NCBI GenBank assembly: GCA_030549335.1
Contig: JAUKPH010000017.1
Span: 10,315,501-10,379,500 of the forward strand
Length of the DNA stretch: 64,000 bases
Direction of reading: 5' to 3'
DNA from: Pontederia crassipes
Lineage: Eukaryota; Streptophyta; Magnoliopsida; Commelinales; Pontederiaceae
The notes beneath the pieces are model-generated. The model made no database searches. It had not been told where the DNA came from and was given only the letters and a program-made list of their open reading frames with translations. This document shows, piece by piece, positions 37,955-50,664 of this stretch. Positions within the stretch are counted from its first letter, which is position 1; every line of letters starts with the position of its first letter. The translations under genes and the position numbers were made by a program.

Positions 37955-40900
37955 TGTAGGATCCCAAAGGGCACCGGGGAGAATTGGTGTTCAATTTGAA
38001 AATATCGATTTCACAAAAACCGTCACAGAAGTTTAAAATCGATTCTTAAAACCTTTGCAATTCAAATTATAAACAAAATATGAGAGGGAGACAGAGTGAG
38101 AGAAATCAAACACAATGAATACGAGTGATTGTTGACGAGGTTTGGCATACATTGGCCTACGTTCCTACTCCGACTTCTCGACCTCGAGACCATCAAAGAT
38201 TTCACTAGCACTTTCTTTGTTTCAAGTGGGACAAGGAAGAAAATCCTTTACACAACCACATTTTCTTCTTTTCGAGAGATAAGGCAACCTCTCTTCATAG
38301 GAAGCTAATCTTTTCTTTCGCTCAAGAGGTAAGACTTAAAACTTCTTTTACACAAGAGCTCTCACAATCTTTCTGAAAAATAATTCCTCTCTTTTACAAT
38401 AGAACACTCACAAGAAGAGAAGAGAGAAAGAAAGAAAGATCTAAATTATAATTTCAAGAAAAATGATCTTATTTTGATTTCTTAAAGCTTTACTTCAATG
38501 CATGGATGTGTATCTTTGCTTCTGGCTTTGACACTTCTTTTATAGGCTCTAGTATGCGAAAAATTCATTCATAATTAATTCCACATTTTTTTCATTCAAA
38601 ACTAGTTGTTATTGTTCATTTGACCAATGAACCGATCGACTGCATTTATGAATCGGTCGACCGGTCTATATGATCGTTGCACTAATTTCTCCAGTTGCCG
38701 CAACTGGTCGGTCGACCAGTTCGTCGACCGATATTATCTCGATATCGATCGATATAGTCTCGTCATGGAACTGGATGGTACATGCATTAATCGGTCGACC
38801 GATGTCTTGGATCGGTCGACTGGTGTTGTCTCGACCAGCCTGTTATGCTTTGACTGGCAAGTTGACCGATCTGCACTCTTTTGATCATAACTTTCTGCAC
38901 AGTTATTTAAATTAGATAATCTTGAATTCTATGGATAGCTAACAGAATTATCTACAACTTTAATATTTATGATTCATCTAGAATATAATCAAATCATAGT
39001 TAATTATTTAATTAAAGTGTAGTGCATAAAGTTATTCATTTTATTTAAACTTTTTCAGTATTTTACTTTAATCTTTCGAGGTTTGTACCATCAAAATATA
39101 ATTTTATATGGCACTAAAATTTTGACCCAACAATCTCCCCTTTATGAAGACAAATCAAGAAATATAAAAAATATATAAGTTGCGAAAAAATTGTAAAATT
39201 CTTGTAAAATCAGTTTTACTCTCCCTAACACATAGCTTTCCTTACAATGGTGGATAGTCACATAAATATTAATTGTAAGGTACTCTTCATATAAAGTAAT
39301 ATTCAGATCATATTTCTTCTATATTTCTCCTCCTTTTGTTTCATAAAAAAGAATAATTTGTATATGAAACATATAAGACCATATGCAACTCCTCCTTAAT
39401 CATATTTTAAAAAAATTGTTCTCCCCCTTTTGTCATATAATGGACATGTAAAGTATTTCATCCTAAAGATTTTAAAATATAACTCCCCCTAAATTTATGA
39501 CTATTTTATAATGGTAAAATGAAAACAATTTGAAGAAATCCAAAAAAAATATATTTATGAATTAAAATATGGCATAGAACTTTGATACAATAATGATATC
39601 CATGATATGTCAAAAATAAAGTTGAAAAGTTTTTAACACGCTCCTCCTATCATTATGATTAATTTTCTTTTGTTTCTTTCTTTTATTTCAAAGAAATAGC
39701 CATTTTAAAATTTTTGAATGAAATCAAAAGAATAGGCTTAATAAAAAAAATGCAAGAGTATACCCAATGATACTTTTATCATAATCTTTGTGCTTTCACA
39801 TTTCCATTCGTCCTTTTCTTTACACATGAGGCACACCTGAAAAACAATTAACTTTTGGTACTCAAATTTCTATGGGTCATATTTTGTTAGACAATGTTCC
39901 TTTCAGAACTCATATCATTCCAAGTTGATATTTTTTAACTTTGCATTAATATGCATAATGACCATAAAATACATATGTAAAATATTTCAAATGTGATTTT
40001 CTACCATATGAATGATTGGATTTCCAATAAGAATTTTCATGTACAAAATGATTCATAAGATTTCTTTTTGTTATAAAAATAGTCTTATCGTTATTTTGTG
40101 TATTTTTCACAAAGGCATTTTCTTGTTTTACTTTTTTCTAATGAACATGTTAGTTTTACAATTTTGCATGCATGTGTATTTTTTAAAGTTTCAATTTCAT
40201 TTTTGAGATTTTCATTTTCCATAAAATATGTGTCCTTTTCTTCTTTTAATTTTTCAATCTCATGTATTAATTTTTTTATTTTCCTCTTTAATTGAAAAAT
40301 ATCTTTTTATAATGGAGGAGAATTCTTTATTTAGATGTAAAGAAAAGCTTTTTTCGGAAGAGATATATGAGTCATAATTTTAATTTGAAGTGTTAAAAGT
40401 GACCTCATCGTTGTGAGCCATTAAGAATAGATGTGCTTCACACTGGAGGAGCTTGATGCGTCACTTGTATCACTTGGCTCTTCGTACTTTTTCTTTTTAC
40501 CCTTATGAGATGTCTCCTTTCTTTATGAGACTTGAGTTACATAATCCTCTTTTCGGCTTCTCGCTCTTTTTTTTAGATTTCACCAACTTGAGATATTTGT
40601 CAATTTTTCTTGTATAGCGGACGAGTCTCTTTTCGTTTACTTCTTTTTCACTTGAATCATCTTGCTTTTCACTTGCTTTCAAAGCTAATGTCTTCTTTTT
40701 TGGGAGCATTGGATTCTTCTTCTTCTTGGATTTCAATCTCATATGTTAGAAGTGAACCAATAAGATCATTAAAATCCAATTTGTTTAGATCTTTTTCTTC
40801 AATCACTGTCCTTTTTGTATGCCATTGGGAGAAGAGAGACCTGAAAATCTTTTTCACTTTTTGGGAGTTAGTTCTCAACTCGTCCAAAGAGGCTAAGCCA

Positions 40901-42592
40901 TTCACAATATCATTAAATCGAGCAACCATATCATATGGATTCATGTTCAAGCAATTATATTAATGATTCAAAATATTTAATTTAGATTCTTTAACTTTAT
41001 CCGTTCCTTCATAGGTAGTAATAATTTTTTTCAAATTTCAGTTGCACTTTCACAATTTGAAATCCGATTAAAATTCGTTGAATCCAAAGCACAATAAAAA
41101 ATATTCTTTACTTTCCAATCCATTTTTGAAAAAAAAAATTTTGTCTTTCATCATGTTCAGAAGGTAATTTTTCATGTAAATCCCACATGTTTATATCAAT
41201 ATAGCATATGTAAGCTTGATCCTAATTTTTCAATATGCAAAACTTGATGCATTTAAAAGGGAAAGATGACTAATTGATTGTCCTTCAGCAAAAACAACTC
41301 CACTTGATGTTATGGCTCTAAAGATTGTTAAATCTTAAAACAAGGCGATCAATCTTAAAAACGATTAAATCTTTAAAATGATTTGATCTTAAAATAAGAG
41401 CAATATGCTCTGATACAAATTGTAGGATCCTAATGGGCACCAAGAGGGGGGTGAATTGGTGTTCAATTCGAAAATATCGATTTCACAAAAATCGTCGCGA
41501 AGGTTTAAAATTGATTTTTAAAACCTTTGCAATTCAGATTATAAACACAATATAAGAGGGAAATAGAGTGAGAAAAATTAATCAAACACAATGAATACGG
41601 GTGATTGTTGATGAGGTTCTCTCACACCTCGGCCTACGTCCCCGCTCTGACTTCTCGACATCGAGATCGTCGAAGATTTCATTAGCACTTCCTTTGTTCC
41701 AAATGGGATAAGAAAGAAAGCCCTTTACACAACCACATTTTCTTCGCTTCGAGAGGCAAGGCAACATCTCCTCTTAGAAAACTAATCTTTTATCTCGCTT
41801 AAGAGGTAAGATTTAGAACTTCTTTTACACAGAAGCTCTCACAATCTTTCTGAAAAATAGTTCCTCTCTTTTACAATAGAACACTCACAAGAAGAGAAGA
41901 GAGAAATAAGAAAAGCTCTAAATGATAATTTCAAGAAAAATGATCTTTTGATTTCTTGAAATTTTGCTTCAATGCATGGATGTGTATCTTTGCTTCTGTC
42001 TTTGACACTCCTTTTATAGGATCTAGTATGTGGAAAATTTGTCCAGAATTAATTTCACATTTTTTCATTCAAAACTAGTCGTTACTGTTCATTTGACTAG
42101 TCAACCGGTCGATCGCATTTATGGACCGGTCTATATGACCGTTGAGTTGATTTCTTCAGTTGTCGCAGCTGATCGGTCTATTGGTTCGTCGATTCGTATC
42201 ATCTCGGTGTCGATCGATATAGTCTCGTCATGGAACTTGGGCAGTACATGCATTGATCGGTCGACCGACATCTTGGATCGATCAACCGGTTTTGTCTCGA
42301 CCAGCCTGCTATGCTTCGACCGGCAGGTTGATCGACCTGCACTCTTTTGATCATAACTTTCTACACAGTTATCCAAATTAGATAATCTTGAATTCTATGA
42401 ATAGTTAACAGTATTCTCTACAATTTTCATATGATTCATCCAGAATCTAATCAAATCATAGTTAACTATTTAATCAAAGTGTAGTGCATAAAGTTATCCA
42501 TTTTATTTAAACTTTTTCAGCATTTTACTTTAATTTCGAGGTTTGTATCATCAAAATATAATTTTATATGACATTAAAACTTTGACCCAACG
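37955..42592 (-). mobile_element. Non-autonomous Ty1/copia retrotransposon
   Basis: The two LTRs are 37955-39132 and 41421-42592 (about 1.18 kb each), starting TGTAGGATCC and ending TTTGACCCAACA (right copy ..CG, one change). An exact 5-bp duplication, CATAT, flanks the element (37950-37954 and 42593-42597). Orientation is minus: a primer site resembling TGTATCAGAGCA (about 41418-41406) lies by the right LTR, and the complement of a polypurine tract (CTCCCCTTTATGAAG) by the left. The 2.3-kb interior has only a broken gag and no pol. The LTRs carry the TCGA-rich array (38630-38880 and 42090-42345). Confidence 0.9.
40503..41330 (-). pseudogene. Degraded copia gag (UBN2-type)
   Basis: On the minus strand, broken frames give the copia Gag order: an N-terminal part with AYICYIDINMWDLHEKLPSE (about 41220-41160), YEGTDKVKESKLNILNH (about 41010-40970), then NPYDMVARFNDIVNGLASL and EKDLNKLDFNDLIGSLLTYE (40950-40720), and a Lys-rich tail in another frame (40742-40503). 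There are several stops and a frameshift. Protease, integrase and reverse transcriptase are absent from the element. Confidence 0.75.
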
Positions 42593-43035
42593 CATATTTG
42601 TATATTCAATTTATGAAATAAAATTTAGTTAAGTGTGTTACAATGGCACCCGATTTGCGTCACATCTACTTGTGGCGCAACATGTTTAGCGCCACAAGCT
42701 GTCGACGCTGAATATGAGCTTTCACTTTAGCGCCACCTTAGTGTCGTCCACTTTGAGGCGCTAAATTATGCAACCTAGCGTCGCATGCTTGCGACGCAAA
42801 AGGGGTGCTGATATTTCCCGTGCATTTGTGTGTTTGCACGCACATTTATAGTGTCTCTGTAGCATCGCGAAGATGCCAATAGGGCGTCGCATTTTTTAAA
42901 TGCTAAGGTGATGCTAATCCGAGATAAAGGTGAGGCTATTTGCGTCGCTTATTAGCCGACGCTAAGCGTCATTTTAGCGTCGCATCGCTTGAGATGCTAA
43001 TTCGTGTCACTATTACGCATATTTTTTTTGTAGTG

Positions 43036-44302
43036 TCTCTCAATCTTCAAGTTTTGATATATTCGATGATGTGCAAGCATAGCATAGATATTCATACAAG
43101 TAATAAGCATCAGAGCAATCATAATACTATATATAGATCATTTGATAATGAAGGGATCTGAAATTTACAACATTTCACTTGAGTTAAAGGAATGAAAAAT
43201 ATATTTTTGACACTCATGACATTGTTCACACGAGTGAACTAGGTGCTTCACGGCCAAGAAGACTATTTCAGGTCATGAGCAAAAGTTCCCTCTCTTTAAT
43301 CAAGGTCATGACAGTAGTTGATAATGTCTTGAATTTAAACTTAGTTGTAATCCTATTAGGTGCTCCAACAATGGGTGGCAAAGTCGTCCGTCCCATAAAG
43401 AGACCGTAGATGATTTTAGAGATTCTGTTTGATATTTTATATTGAAGTTCACTATATAAACTTTATGACGACGGAGTTATCTTGTGATAATCATCAATAT
43501 TCCATAGCGTCGCTCAAGCACGTAGTCTAATTTAGGATGAATTTCATAAATCTCGTGTGTGTTTTTGTGTTTGTGCAATCTCTCTTCCTACGGAGTTAGA
43601 TTGTGAATTATCTGCTTCATGGTTGTGAAAATTAATGTTTCATAATCATGAATAAGAGTTTTGTTTGTTGGGTCGTGACTTTGGCATAAAGGATTTTTTG
43701 TGTATTATTAGCTTCATGACCATGAAAAAAGGTTTCATGATTGTGAGCAATTCTGAGTATTTACTCAATTATTTTTGTTTACTTGTTCAGGACGTGAGTT
43801 AAATATCGTTCCTGTGAATAGATTCATGCAATTTTAGAAAATTTTGATGTAGTAGAATTATTGAGAACATCTACTTATAAGTGACAGGAGATGATTATCA
43901 AGTATCTAAACATTTAGGAATTTGCAATAATGACATTTTTTCTAGATCAATTACCATATTGTGAGGGCTTTTCCCCCAAAATAATTTCATAGCACTAAAA
44001 TCTAATGAGATTTAAAAATACGTAGACCGTCATCATAATCCTTTAAAGAAAAAAACATTATTCTTATGCATCTCAATCCAAACAAAATATGCCGTCAAGA
44101 GTGGTGAGAATGTGTTACGACTTCAGTTGCAGATGAAGAAGAGGGTGAAACAAATAAAGGAGATGGAAGAGCAATTTACAAATCTAACAGAAAGAAAACT
44201 AAGCCTAGTTACTTGGAGGACTTCGTCACTAACTAGGACATTTAAGCAAATTTGTAACAGCTAGAGTTTAGTAATAAACACATGCTGAAATAGTGGTTAA
44301 TA
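43036..44302. other. Intergenic or LTR-like DNA left of the CACTA nest, no gene recognised
   Basis: A 1.27-kb stretch with no domain-bearing frame. A TATAAACTT-type motif (about 43456) and leader-like sequence could be part of an old LTR. The segment joins 56440 onward once the CACTA element is removed. Confidence 0.4.
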
Positions 44303-45239
44303 CACTACAAGAAAATTGTCATTTTCCGACGGGCAATTTTCGACGGATTTTGTGACGAAAATGTTTGCGACGGATTTTCCGACGGTTACAACCGTCGAAA
44401 ATGAAAATAATAAATTATGTAACTTATTATATTATTATTTTATTTTTTAACAATTAGGAACGTCGATATTTTCGACGGATATCCATCCGCCGCAATTTCT
44501 GACGAAATTTTCGACGGTCACAACTGTCAGAAATTAAAATAATAAATTATATAATTTCTTATATTATTATTTTATTTTTTGACGATTAGGAACGTCGATA
44601 TTTCCGATGAATTTTTCGACAGTTACGATCGTCGAAAATGAAAATAATAAATTATATAATTTATTATATTATTATTTTATTTTTCGACAATTAGGAACGT
44701 CGATATTTCCGATGGATATCCATCCATCGTAAAATCCGTCGCAATTTTCGACGGTCGTAACCGTCGGTAAATGTATAATAATATAATATGAGGAGTATTT
44801 TATTAATATAATTAGTGATAGTCCAAACCGTCGTAATTTTTTACGATTTCGACCGTCGGTAATAATTAATGACTGTTCAAACCGTCGGTAATATAAAAAA
44901 TATTATATATAACTAAATATAGTATTTTATTTTTATAATTAAATAATTTTTTATGGTCACGACCGTCGATAACTTTAAAAATAATTAATATTTTCTTTTC
45001 CGACAGCCAGAGCCGTCGATAATTAAAATTTCGTTATTCCGCTTTTTTTTCGTTTTCCCGCATTCTCATCTTTCCACCTATATCTATATATATATATATA
45101 TATAATACCCCTTATTTCTTTCCTCCTCTCCTCTCTCCCTCCTCTCCTCTCTCTCTCTCCCTCTCCCTCTTCCTCTCCCGGCCGGCGAGTCTCTGACCGG
45201 ACGTCAAGTGTCGACCGTCAGCGACCCTCTCCCGTTGGC

Positions 45240-45396
45240 GTCTCTCTCTCTCCGGCCCGGATCGCCAGGCGGCCGGATCTTGCCACTGGCGGCCGGATCT
45301 GCTGCCTGGCGGTTGGATCCAGCCGCTGGCTTTTTTTCGGCCGGATCCGACCGCGGGTGTTCGGATCCGGCCCCCAGCTGCTGGATCGGGCCGTGT
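45240..45396. repeat. GGCCGGATC minisatellite of the CACTA interior, left half
   Basis: Units of roughly 20-25 bp read GCCGGATC(C/T)GGCC(G/C)..CTGGCGG. The array continues at 55969-56160 across the Ty3 element; the sequence CCGTGGGCG at the break is restored if the insertion and one CGTG are removed. Confidence 0.75.
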
Positions 45397-45640
45397 GTCA
45401 CCACCTTTCTTAGTGGGACAGGTCGGGACATGGCGGGTGAACTCGGTGGCACACCGGGCGCCCGGTACGGCGGGCGGTGCACGCGATAGTCATGTCCGTC
45501 CCAGGGAATGTTCGGGATGTCCCAGGGACCATGCAACCACATCCCGAAGGTTAGGCAGCATGAAGGAGGCTTGACGACATCTACTGGCCAAGTTGGGATG
45601 AGTGGATTCTTCGTGGGACGAGCAGTGCACGCCCGGCGCG

Positions 45641-48600
45641 TGTCACGGGGCGTTTCCCGTGACACGAAGCGTGAAGCCTCGCGGCACCAACGCCGCTCAA
45701 CTTATAGCCCTCGGCCGCTCAGCGCCGAAAATATGGAACACATGCAGCCGCCCCGCACTGCGTAATATTGCGGAGTACCAAGTTATCCGCCCTTAGGGCA
45801 TTTATCTTGTAAAGGCCGTCCTTATGAATGGCCAAGTAGGTGACGTTCCCGTAGGGTACGTCTTTTGCATTTTCAATATGTAACAAGACTCCTATACCTA
45901 CGGTACACTGGGAGGAGTTCACTAGTGCCTTCCGAGGCCCAATTGTATGTTATGTTTCATCATATTTAATACAAGTAAGCTTTCCTTTAATTCTAGTGTC
46001 ATGGCCTTGAGCGTGGGGTGGCAACCCACATCGGTGTCCCTTCGTGGCGTCCCGTGGTCCCTTCGTCGCCCCTTCGGACTTTAAGCGCCCAAGCGCCTAC
46101 GTTAGTGCCGCAACGCGCTAATGCCACGGTCTCGTGACGAGTAGTCCAACACTCTAGTCATGTCCGTGTTTGAATGCCTATAAGAGCGACTCTCGGCAAA
46201 GTCGTCTCGACCATAAAACTTCCGCTGCAAACTCAAAACAGGCTTGGCTAGGTGCCTATCCGCCTAGTCGCCGCACGTGGTCTAGTGTCCGAGAATGACC
46301 CCGTGACAAGTGGTATCAGAGCAGTTCTTCCTGCTCGGATTACCCAGCGACGATGACTCGCTTGTGTCGTCGCAACGTGCCCTGGCGTAGGAAATGTGCT
46401 TCCGCTTAAATACTCCATCACGCCCAGGCGCACTGGTACCATGGTCTTTGATCGTGGACGCCAACGAGGAATGCATGGCAAGCCTCCTCGCCGCACGCCC
46501 AGTCGTGCCCCGCAGCATGTTCCTCATACACCCGTGTCGTGTCAAGGAACGTCCGTCATGCATCATGATGGCGGATTGGTCGCCCCGCCTAACCGGGACG
46601 GTCATGCGTCGCTCACTCGAGCAGATCAACCACCCCAGGTATACAGTCGGGAATCCTGAAGTGTTGCGCTGCGTCAAAGAGTGGCCATATGCTCTGCATG
46701 ATGGTCTTGCGCTGCTCATATCAGGAGATCGCTTACACGAGCGTCGTGTAACTCGGAGGACCCGTGTCACATTCAGGGACTGTCGGTCATGCACTATCAT
46801 GACGACCTGGCGCTGCTCGGTATTTCATGACGTCGCATCGCATGCTCAGTCATGCAACGTGAAGTGCACAACCGCTTCACGGGAGAAGTTGGCTTAAAGA
46901 CAAATATCAAGGTTCATAGTCCCTTTTCGGCCAAAGAACATCATCCCTTCGGCCAAGGAGCATCAATCACAAGCATCTTGTCGTGCCGCAGCATCGCCTG
47001 CCACGCCACGATTACTTTCAGGAATGGAGCAAAGCGTTGATTACTTGCAAACACTCGTGAACGAGCTGTCAGCCTTGCCTGCCTCGTCAAGTGTCGCCCC
47101 GCAAGCGGCGCGATGTCATCCATCAAGGAGTGGGACGAACTTGATACATGCCAACGCAAATCGACGCCTCAACTCAGCGACCAATTTGGCAAATGGTCTG
47201 AGCGTCGAGCATCGGCGAACCTTGGCATGCTGCTGTCAAGCGTTCTGCCGCCAACCGAAGGAAGGAGTGCCCTTTCCTTTCGGACATCGCCTCGAGTAAT
47301 CGAAGCGGCCTCCAAAGATCGCAATGCGAAAGTTTCGAAGGACACAATGGCGATGTCGTCCCTTCGAATGGAGATGGAGGTAATGTTGGGAGCTCATGCC
47401 ACGAGTTCACCAACCGCAGTCCGCTTATCTAAGCGGAGCGTCTTCACAAGCATCCGCCCGGATTAGTGAAGGCCCGGAACGGCTACTCTTTCGCAAGGGT
47501 CAAGCCGCCCGGTGGACGAGTATGTCAAAGGTGTATGATCTAGGATGACAAGCACAGTGGCATTACTTTGTCCAAGACGCGGACGGACGAGCATCTAAGG
47601 TGCATCCTCTTCGTGAACGAGCACAACGATCTCGCCCCGTCCAGACCCCAAAGGGATTGTCAAAGCTTCAAAGGAGGTCCCAGGATCGGAAGAAGGCATA
47701 TCCCAAGAACCCTGCAAGATGTGGCAAACTCAAGATGGCGTTGCCATCGGGACAATGTAGAATGTGGCAAACATACATCCCAGACATGGGACGGAAGAAT
47801 TGGCAGTTCATCAATTATGCAGTGCCCTGACAAGTTGGGACTGGATGTCAAGATCGCATTGTTCAGCATCGGCCAGATGGGCATGTTGAAGGAGGAAGTG
47901 AAAGGAATCACCGAGCTCCGCCTACAGTGTTCCCAGGAGGATGAAGACCCAGTGTTGGTGCTCTTCAAGCAGAGGGGTTAGAAGCTTTGGACTAGGAAGG
48001 AGTTGGAACGACCGGATCGTCCAACCTCCGTTCACTAGTCGATGCTGCCAAGTCAATCGGAACAAGTGCCATACCACCAAAGCCTTGGAAGGGCAATGGT
48101 GGGGGAGAGAAGCTCAAGTCGCAAGGAGGAAGCTACTCATGCCGAAGATAAAGATCGCCCATCAAAGCAGGAGAAGTGAGTCGAACCACAGGCACATGTG
48201 GGGAGACCCTCATCGTCGCTCACTATAGTGACTGGGAGTGGACAAGGTGCGGAATGTTATACCAAAGAACCTTGCTCCACCACAAACCGTCGAGATATTT
48301 ATTGTCCACCAAGGGGAAGGTGGAGATGTTCTCAAGACTCGGCGGACGAAGGACTCAACGTTGCAACCATCTGCAACTTGGAGATAGCGAGTTGAACCAC
48401 TAGGGAATGTGGGGAGACTCTCGTCGCCCACTATGGCGACTTGGATGGACAAGGCATGGATTGTCATATCAAAGAACCTTGTCCCGCCTCAAGACTGCCG
48501 AAACATCATGTGGTCACCAAGGAGGAGGTGGTCCTGCGCTTTTAGTTCGGCAGAGATATGGAAGACTCTACGTTGCAATCATGTGCAACATAGAGACATT

Positions 48601-49980
48601 GAGTCAAGCCCACAAAGAGACCTGAAGCGTCCCAAAGTATCCGGGGGAAGATTCTCGTCGCTCATCATAGCGACCTCAGGCACTCGAAGTAGACAAGCTA
48701 CAAGCATCGACATCGGAGGGCTTGTGCTGTTTCAAACCGTCGAAATTCAAGAATGATCATCAAGGGTGAGATGGTCCTGTACTTCGCATTCGACGGAAGG
48801 GAGACCTTATGCTGCGGCCATCCGCAACATGAAGGCATCGAGTCAAGTCATGCAGGTCGAATGGCGAGACTCTTCATCGTGTTCTACACGACCCTGAGAC
48901 AACTCTTCTCCGCGCTATTCCTGAAGGCATACAAGAGTTGTTTCACCCCCAAAGAAGCCAAACCACACAAGTCGACGCTGCGCAAGTCGAAGAGAAGTGA
49001 AGCCAACAGAGACTTGATGGACGGATAGTTGCTTGATGAAGTCAGACGGCACATGGCGGACTCCACTGGCGCTGCACAAGTGATGACCCCGGATTGGACG
49101 AAGGATCAGCGAGCGAAGCAGGCCTGAGGGAGGAGTCCTCAGCGAGACCCCAAGGAGCGGGCATTCCTGGCGTTGCGTGATGCTGGTGAAGTTGAAGTCA
49201 AGGCAAAGAAGGCAGAATTGAACGAGACAAGCGAAGTCAAGACTCAAGACGAAGGCCCCGAGGAAGCCCGGACAACGGCGTCGGGGGCGTCGCCGACTTT
49301 GGTGGGGGAGAATGTCACGGGGCGTTTCCCGTGACACGAAGCGTGAAGCCTCGCGGCACCAACGCCGCTCAACTTATAGCCCTCGGCCGCTCAGCGCCGA
49401 AAACATGGAACACATGCAGCCGCCCCGCACTGCGTAATATTGCGGAGTACCAAGTTATCCGCCCTTAGGGCATTTATCTTGTAAAGGCCGTCCTTATGAA
49501 TGGCCAAGTAGGTGACGTTCCCGTAGGGTACGTCTTTTGCATTTTCAATATGTAACAAGACTCCTATACCTACGGTACACTGGGAGGAGTTCACTAGTGC
49601 CTTCCGAGGCCCAATTGTATGTTATGTTTCATCATATTTAATACAAGTAAGCTTTCCTTTAATTCTAGTGTCATGGCCTTGAGCGTGGGGTGGCAACCCA
49701 CATCGGTGTCCCTTCGTGGCGTCCCGTGGTCCCTTCGTCGCCCCTTCGGACTTTAAGCGCCCAAGCGCCTACGTTAGTGCCGCAACGCGCTAATACCACG
49801 GTCTCGTGACGAGTAGTCCAACACTCTAGTCATGTCCGTGTTTGAATGCCTATAAGAGCGACTCTCGGCAAAGTCGTCTCGACCATAAAACTTCCGCTGC
49901 AAACTCAAAATAGGCTTGGCTAGGTGCCTATCCGCTTAGTCGCCGCACGTGGTCTAGTGTCCGAGAATGACCCCGTGACA
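45641..49980 (+). mobile_element. Non-autonomous LTR retrotransposon (LARD type), copy 2, nested in the Ty3 5' LTR
   Basis: It is 4340 bp. LTRs are 45641-46308 and 49313-49980, each 668 bp, with only four differences seen, all transitions. Ends are TGTCACGGGG and CCCCGTGACA; each LTR begins with a hairpin (TGTCACGGG..CCCGTGACA). CGCG flanks both sides (45637-45640 and 49981-49984). The primer site TGGTATCAGAGCAG starts at 46311, and the polypurine tract GGTGGGGGAGAA precedes the 3' LTR. The 3-kb interior encodes no polymerase or recognisable gag. The longest frame pieces, such as LFSIGQMGMLKEEVKGITEL (about 47870), are shared with copy 1, so an ancestral coding segment may be decaying. Confidence 0.93.
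48170..48900 (+). repeat. Internal direct repeats of about 210-240 bp in LARD copy 2
   Basis: Three to four diverged units share GTTGCAAC..TGCAAC..GAGATAGCGAGTT and CAAAGAACCTTG..CCACCAAGG cores. Equivalent cores start near 48359, 48570 and 48812. The equivalent array in copy 1 is 15000-15770. Confidence 0.7.
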
Positions 49981-50664
49981 CGCGCAGGCGGTGCGCCCGG
50001 CTGCCCACTTTGGCACTTTCGAGCGTTGTCGTCCCAAGGCCAAAGTGCGCCGCCCCATTTGTCCCTCAGGTGGAGGGAAGTCATGGACACGCCGGCGGCC
50101 ATGGAGATTCTCGCGCAGGAGGCTCCTGGAGACGACGACAGTTGGAGGGTGGTGGTTATAACCGCACGGCCGCCATGTCTTCCCATACGATGGGAAGATC
50201 TGGTGCGCACAATGCCTAGCGGGAGCGGATCACACGACATCAAGATGGAGGGAAGACCATCTAGGCATCTCAATTTCATGAAGGAAAGAGAGAGGCCGGT
50301 GTAGGGGTTTTTGAATGTGAAGAGGTGCCATGAGGAGGCACTCGGCCATTGTATGAGCATTTGAATATTAAGTTGGCGGTTGGCCATCTTCCTCAATGTA
50401 TAAATACTTGTATTAGTCCTGAGTTCAAGGCAGAGTGAATAAAGCATTCTTTCCCCTAATTCTCTGGGTTCTAATTGCCATTGTGTGTTCATCTTCTTGC
50501 TTGACTTAAAATAAGTGGAGTGCACTTGAAAAGGTTTAGAAGAACATTAGTGAGTGCAAATGCTGACTTAGGGTTTTGGTGAGGAAATTTCTAAGGTCGT
50601 GCATCCTATTCGTCCTACGAAAAAGGGGTGTGACAATTGTGGTATCAGAGCGCAGGTTGGTGAC

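Larger units (their letters stand above)
37480..43035. mobile_element. Non-autonomous CACTA-like element split by a copia insertion
   Basis: The right end TTTTTTTTGTAGTG (to 43035) is the complement of a CACTACAAAAAAA terminus. Clustered GCGTCGC/GACGCTAA/TGGCGC motifs occupy 42640-43020, and related motifs (GACGTTGAG, AGCGTCGG, GTGGCGCC) occupy 37510-37690. Without the copia element (37955-42592) the remainder is about 0.9 kb. The left terminus is not certain; CACAGAAGAAATA near 37450 is a weak candidate. No transposase is present. Confidence 0.45.

Noticed and set aside
45204..45665. 153-codon minus-strand frame
   Set aside because: It runs across the GGCCGGATC array, the Ty3 LTR start and the LARD start, so it crosses two insertion boundaries and cannot be an ancestral gene.
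46282..46800. 172-codon minus-strand frame, similar to a plus-strand frame at 17231-17626
   Set aside because: Both lie in the LARD interior next to the primer site, in antisense. The frame is kept because the copies are related, with no recognisable protein.
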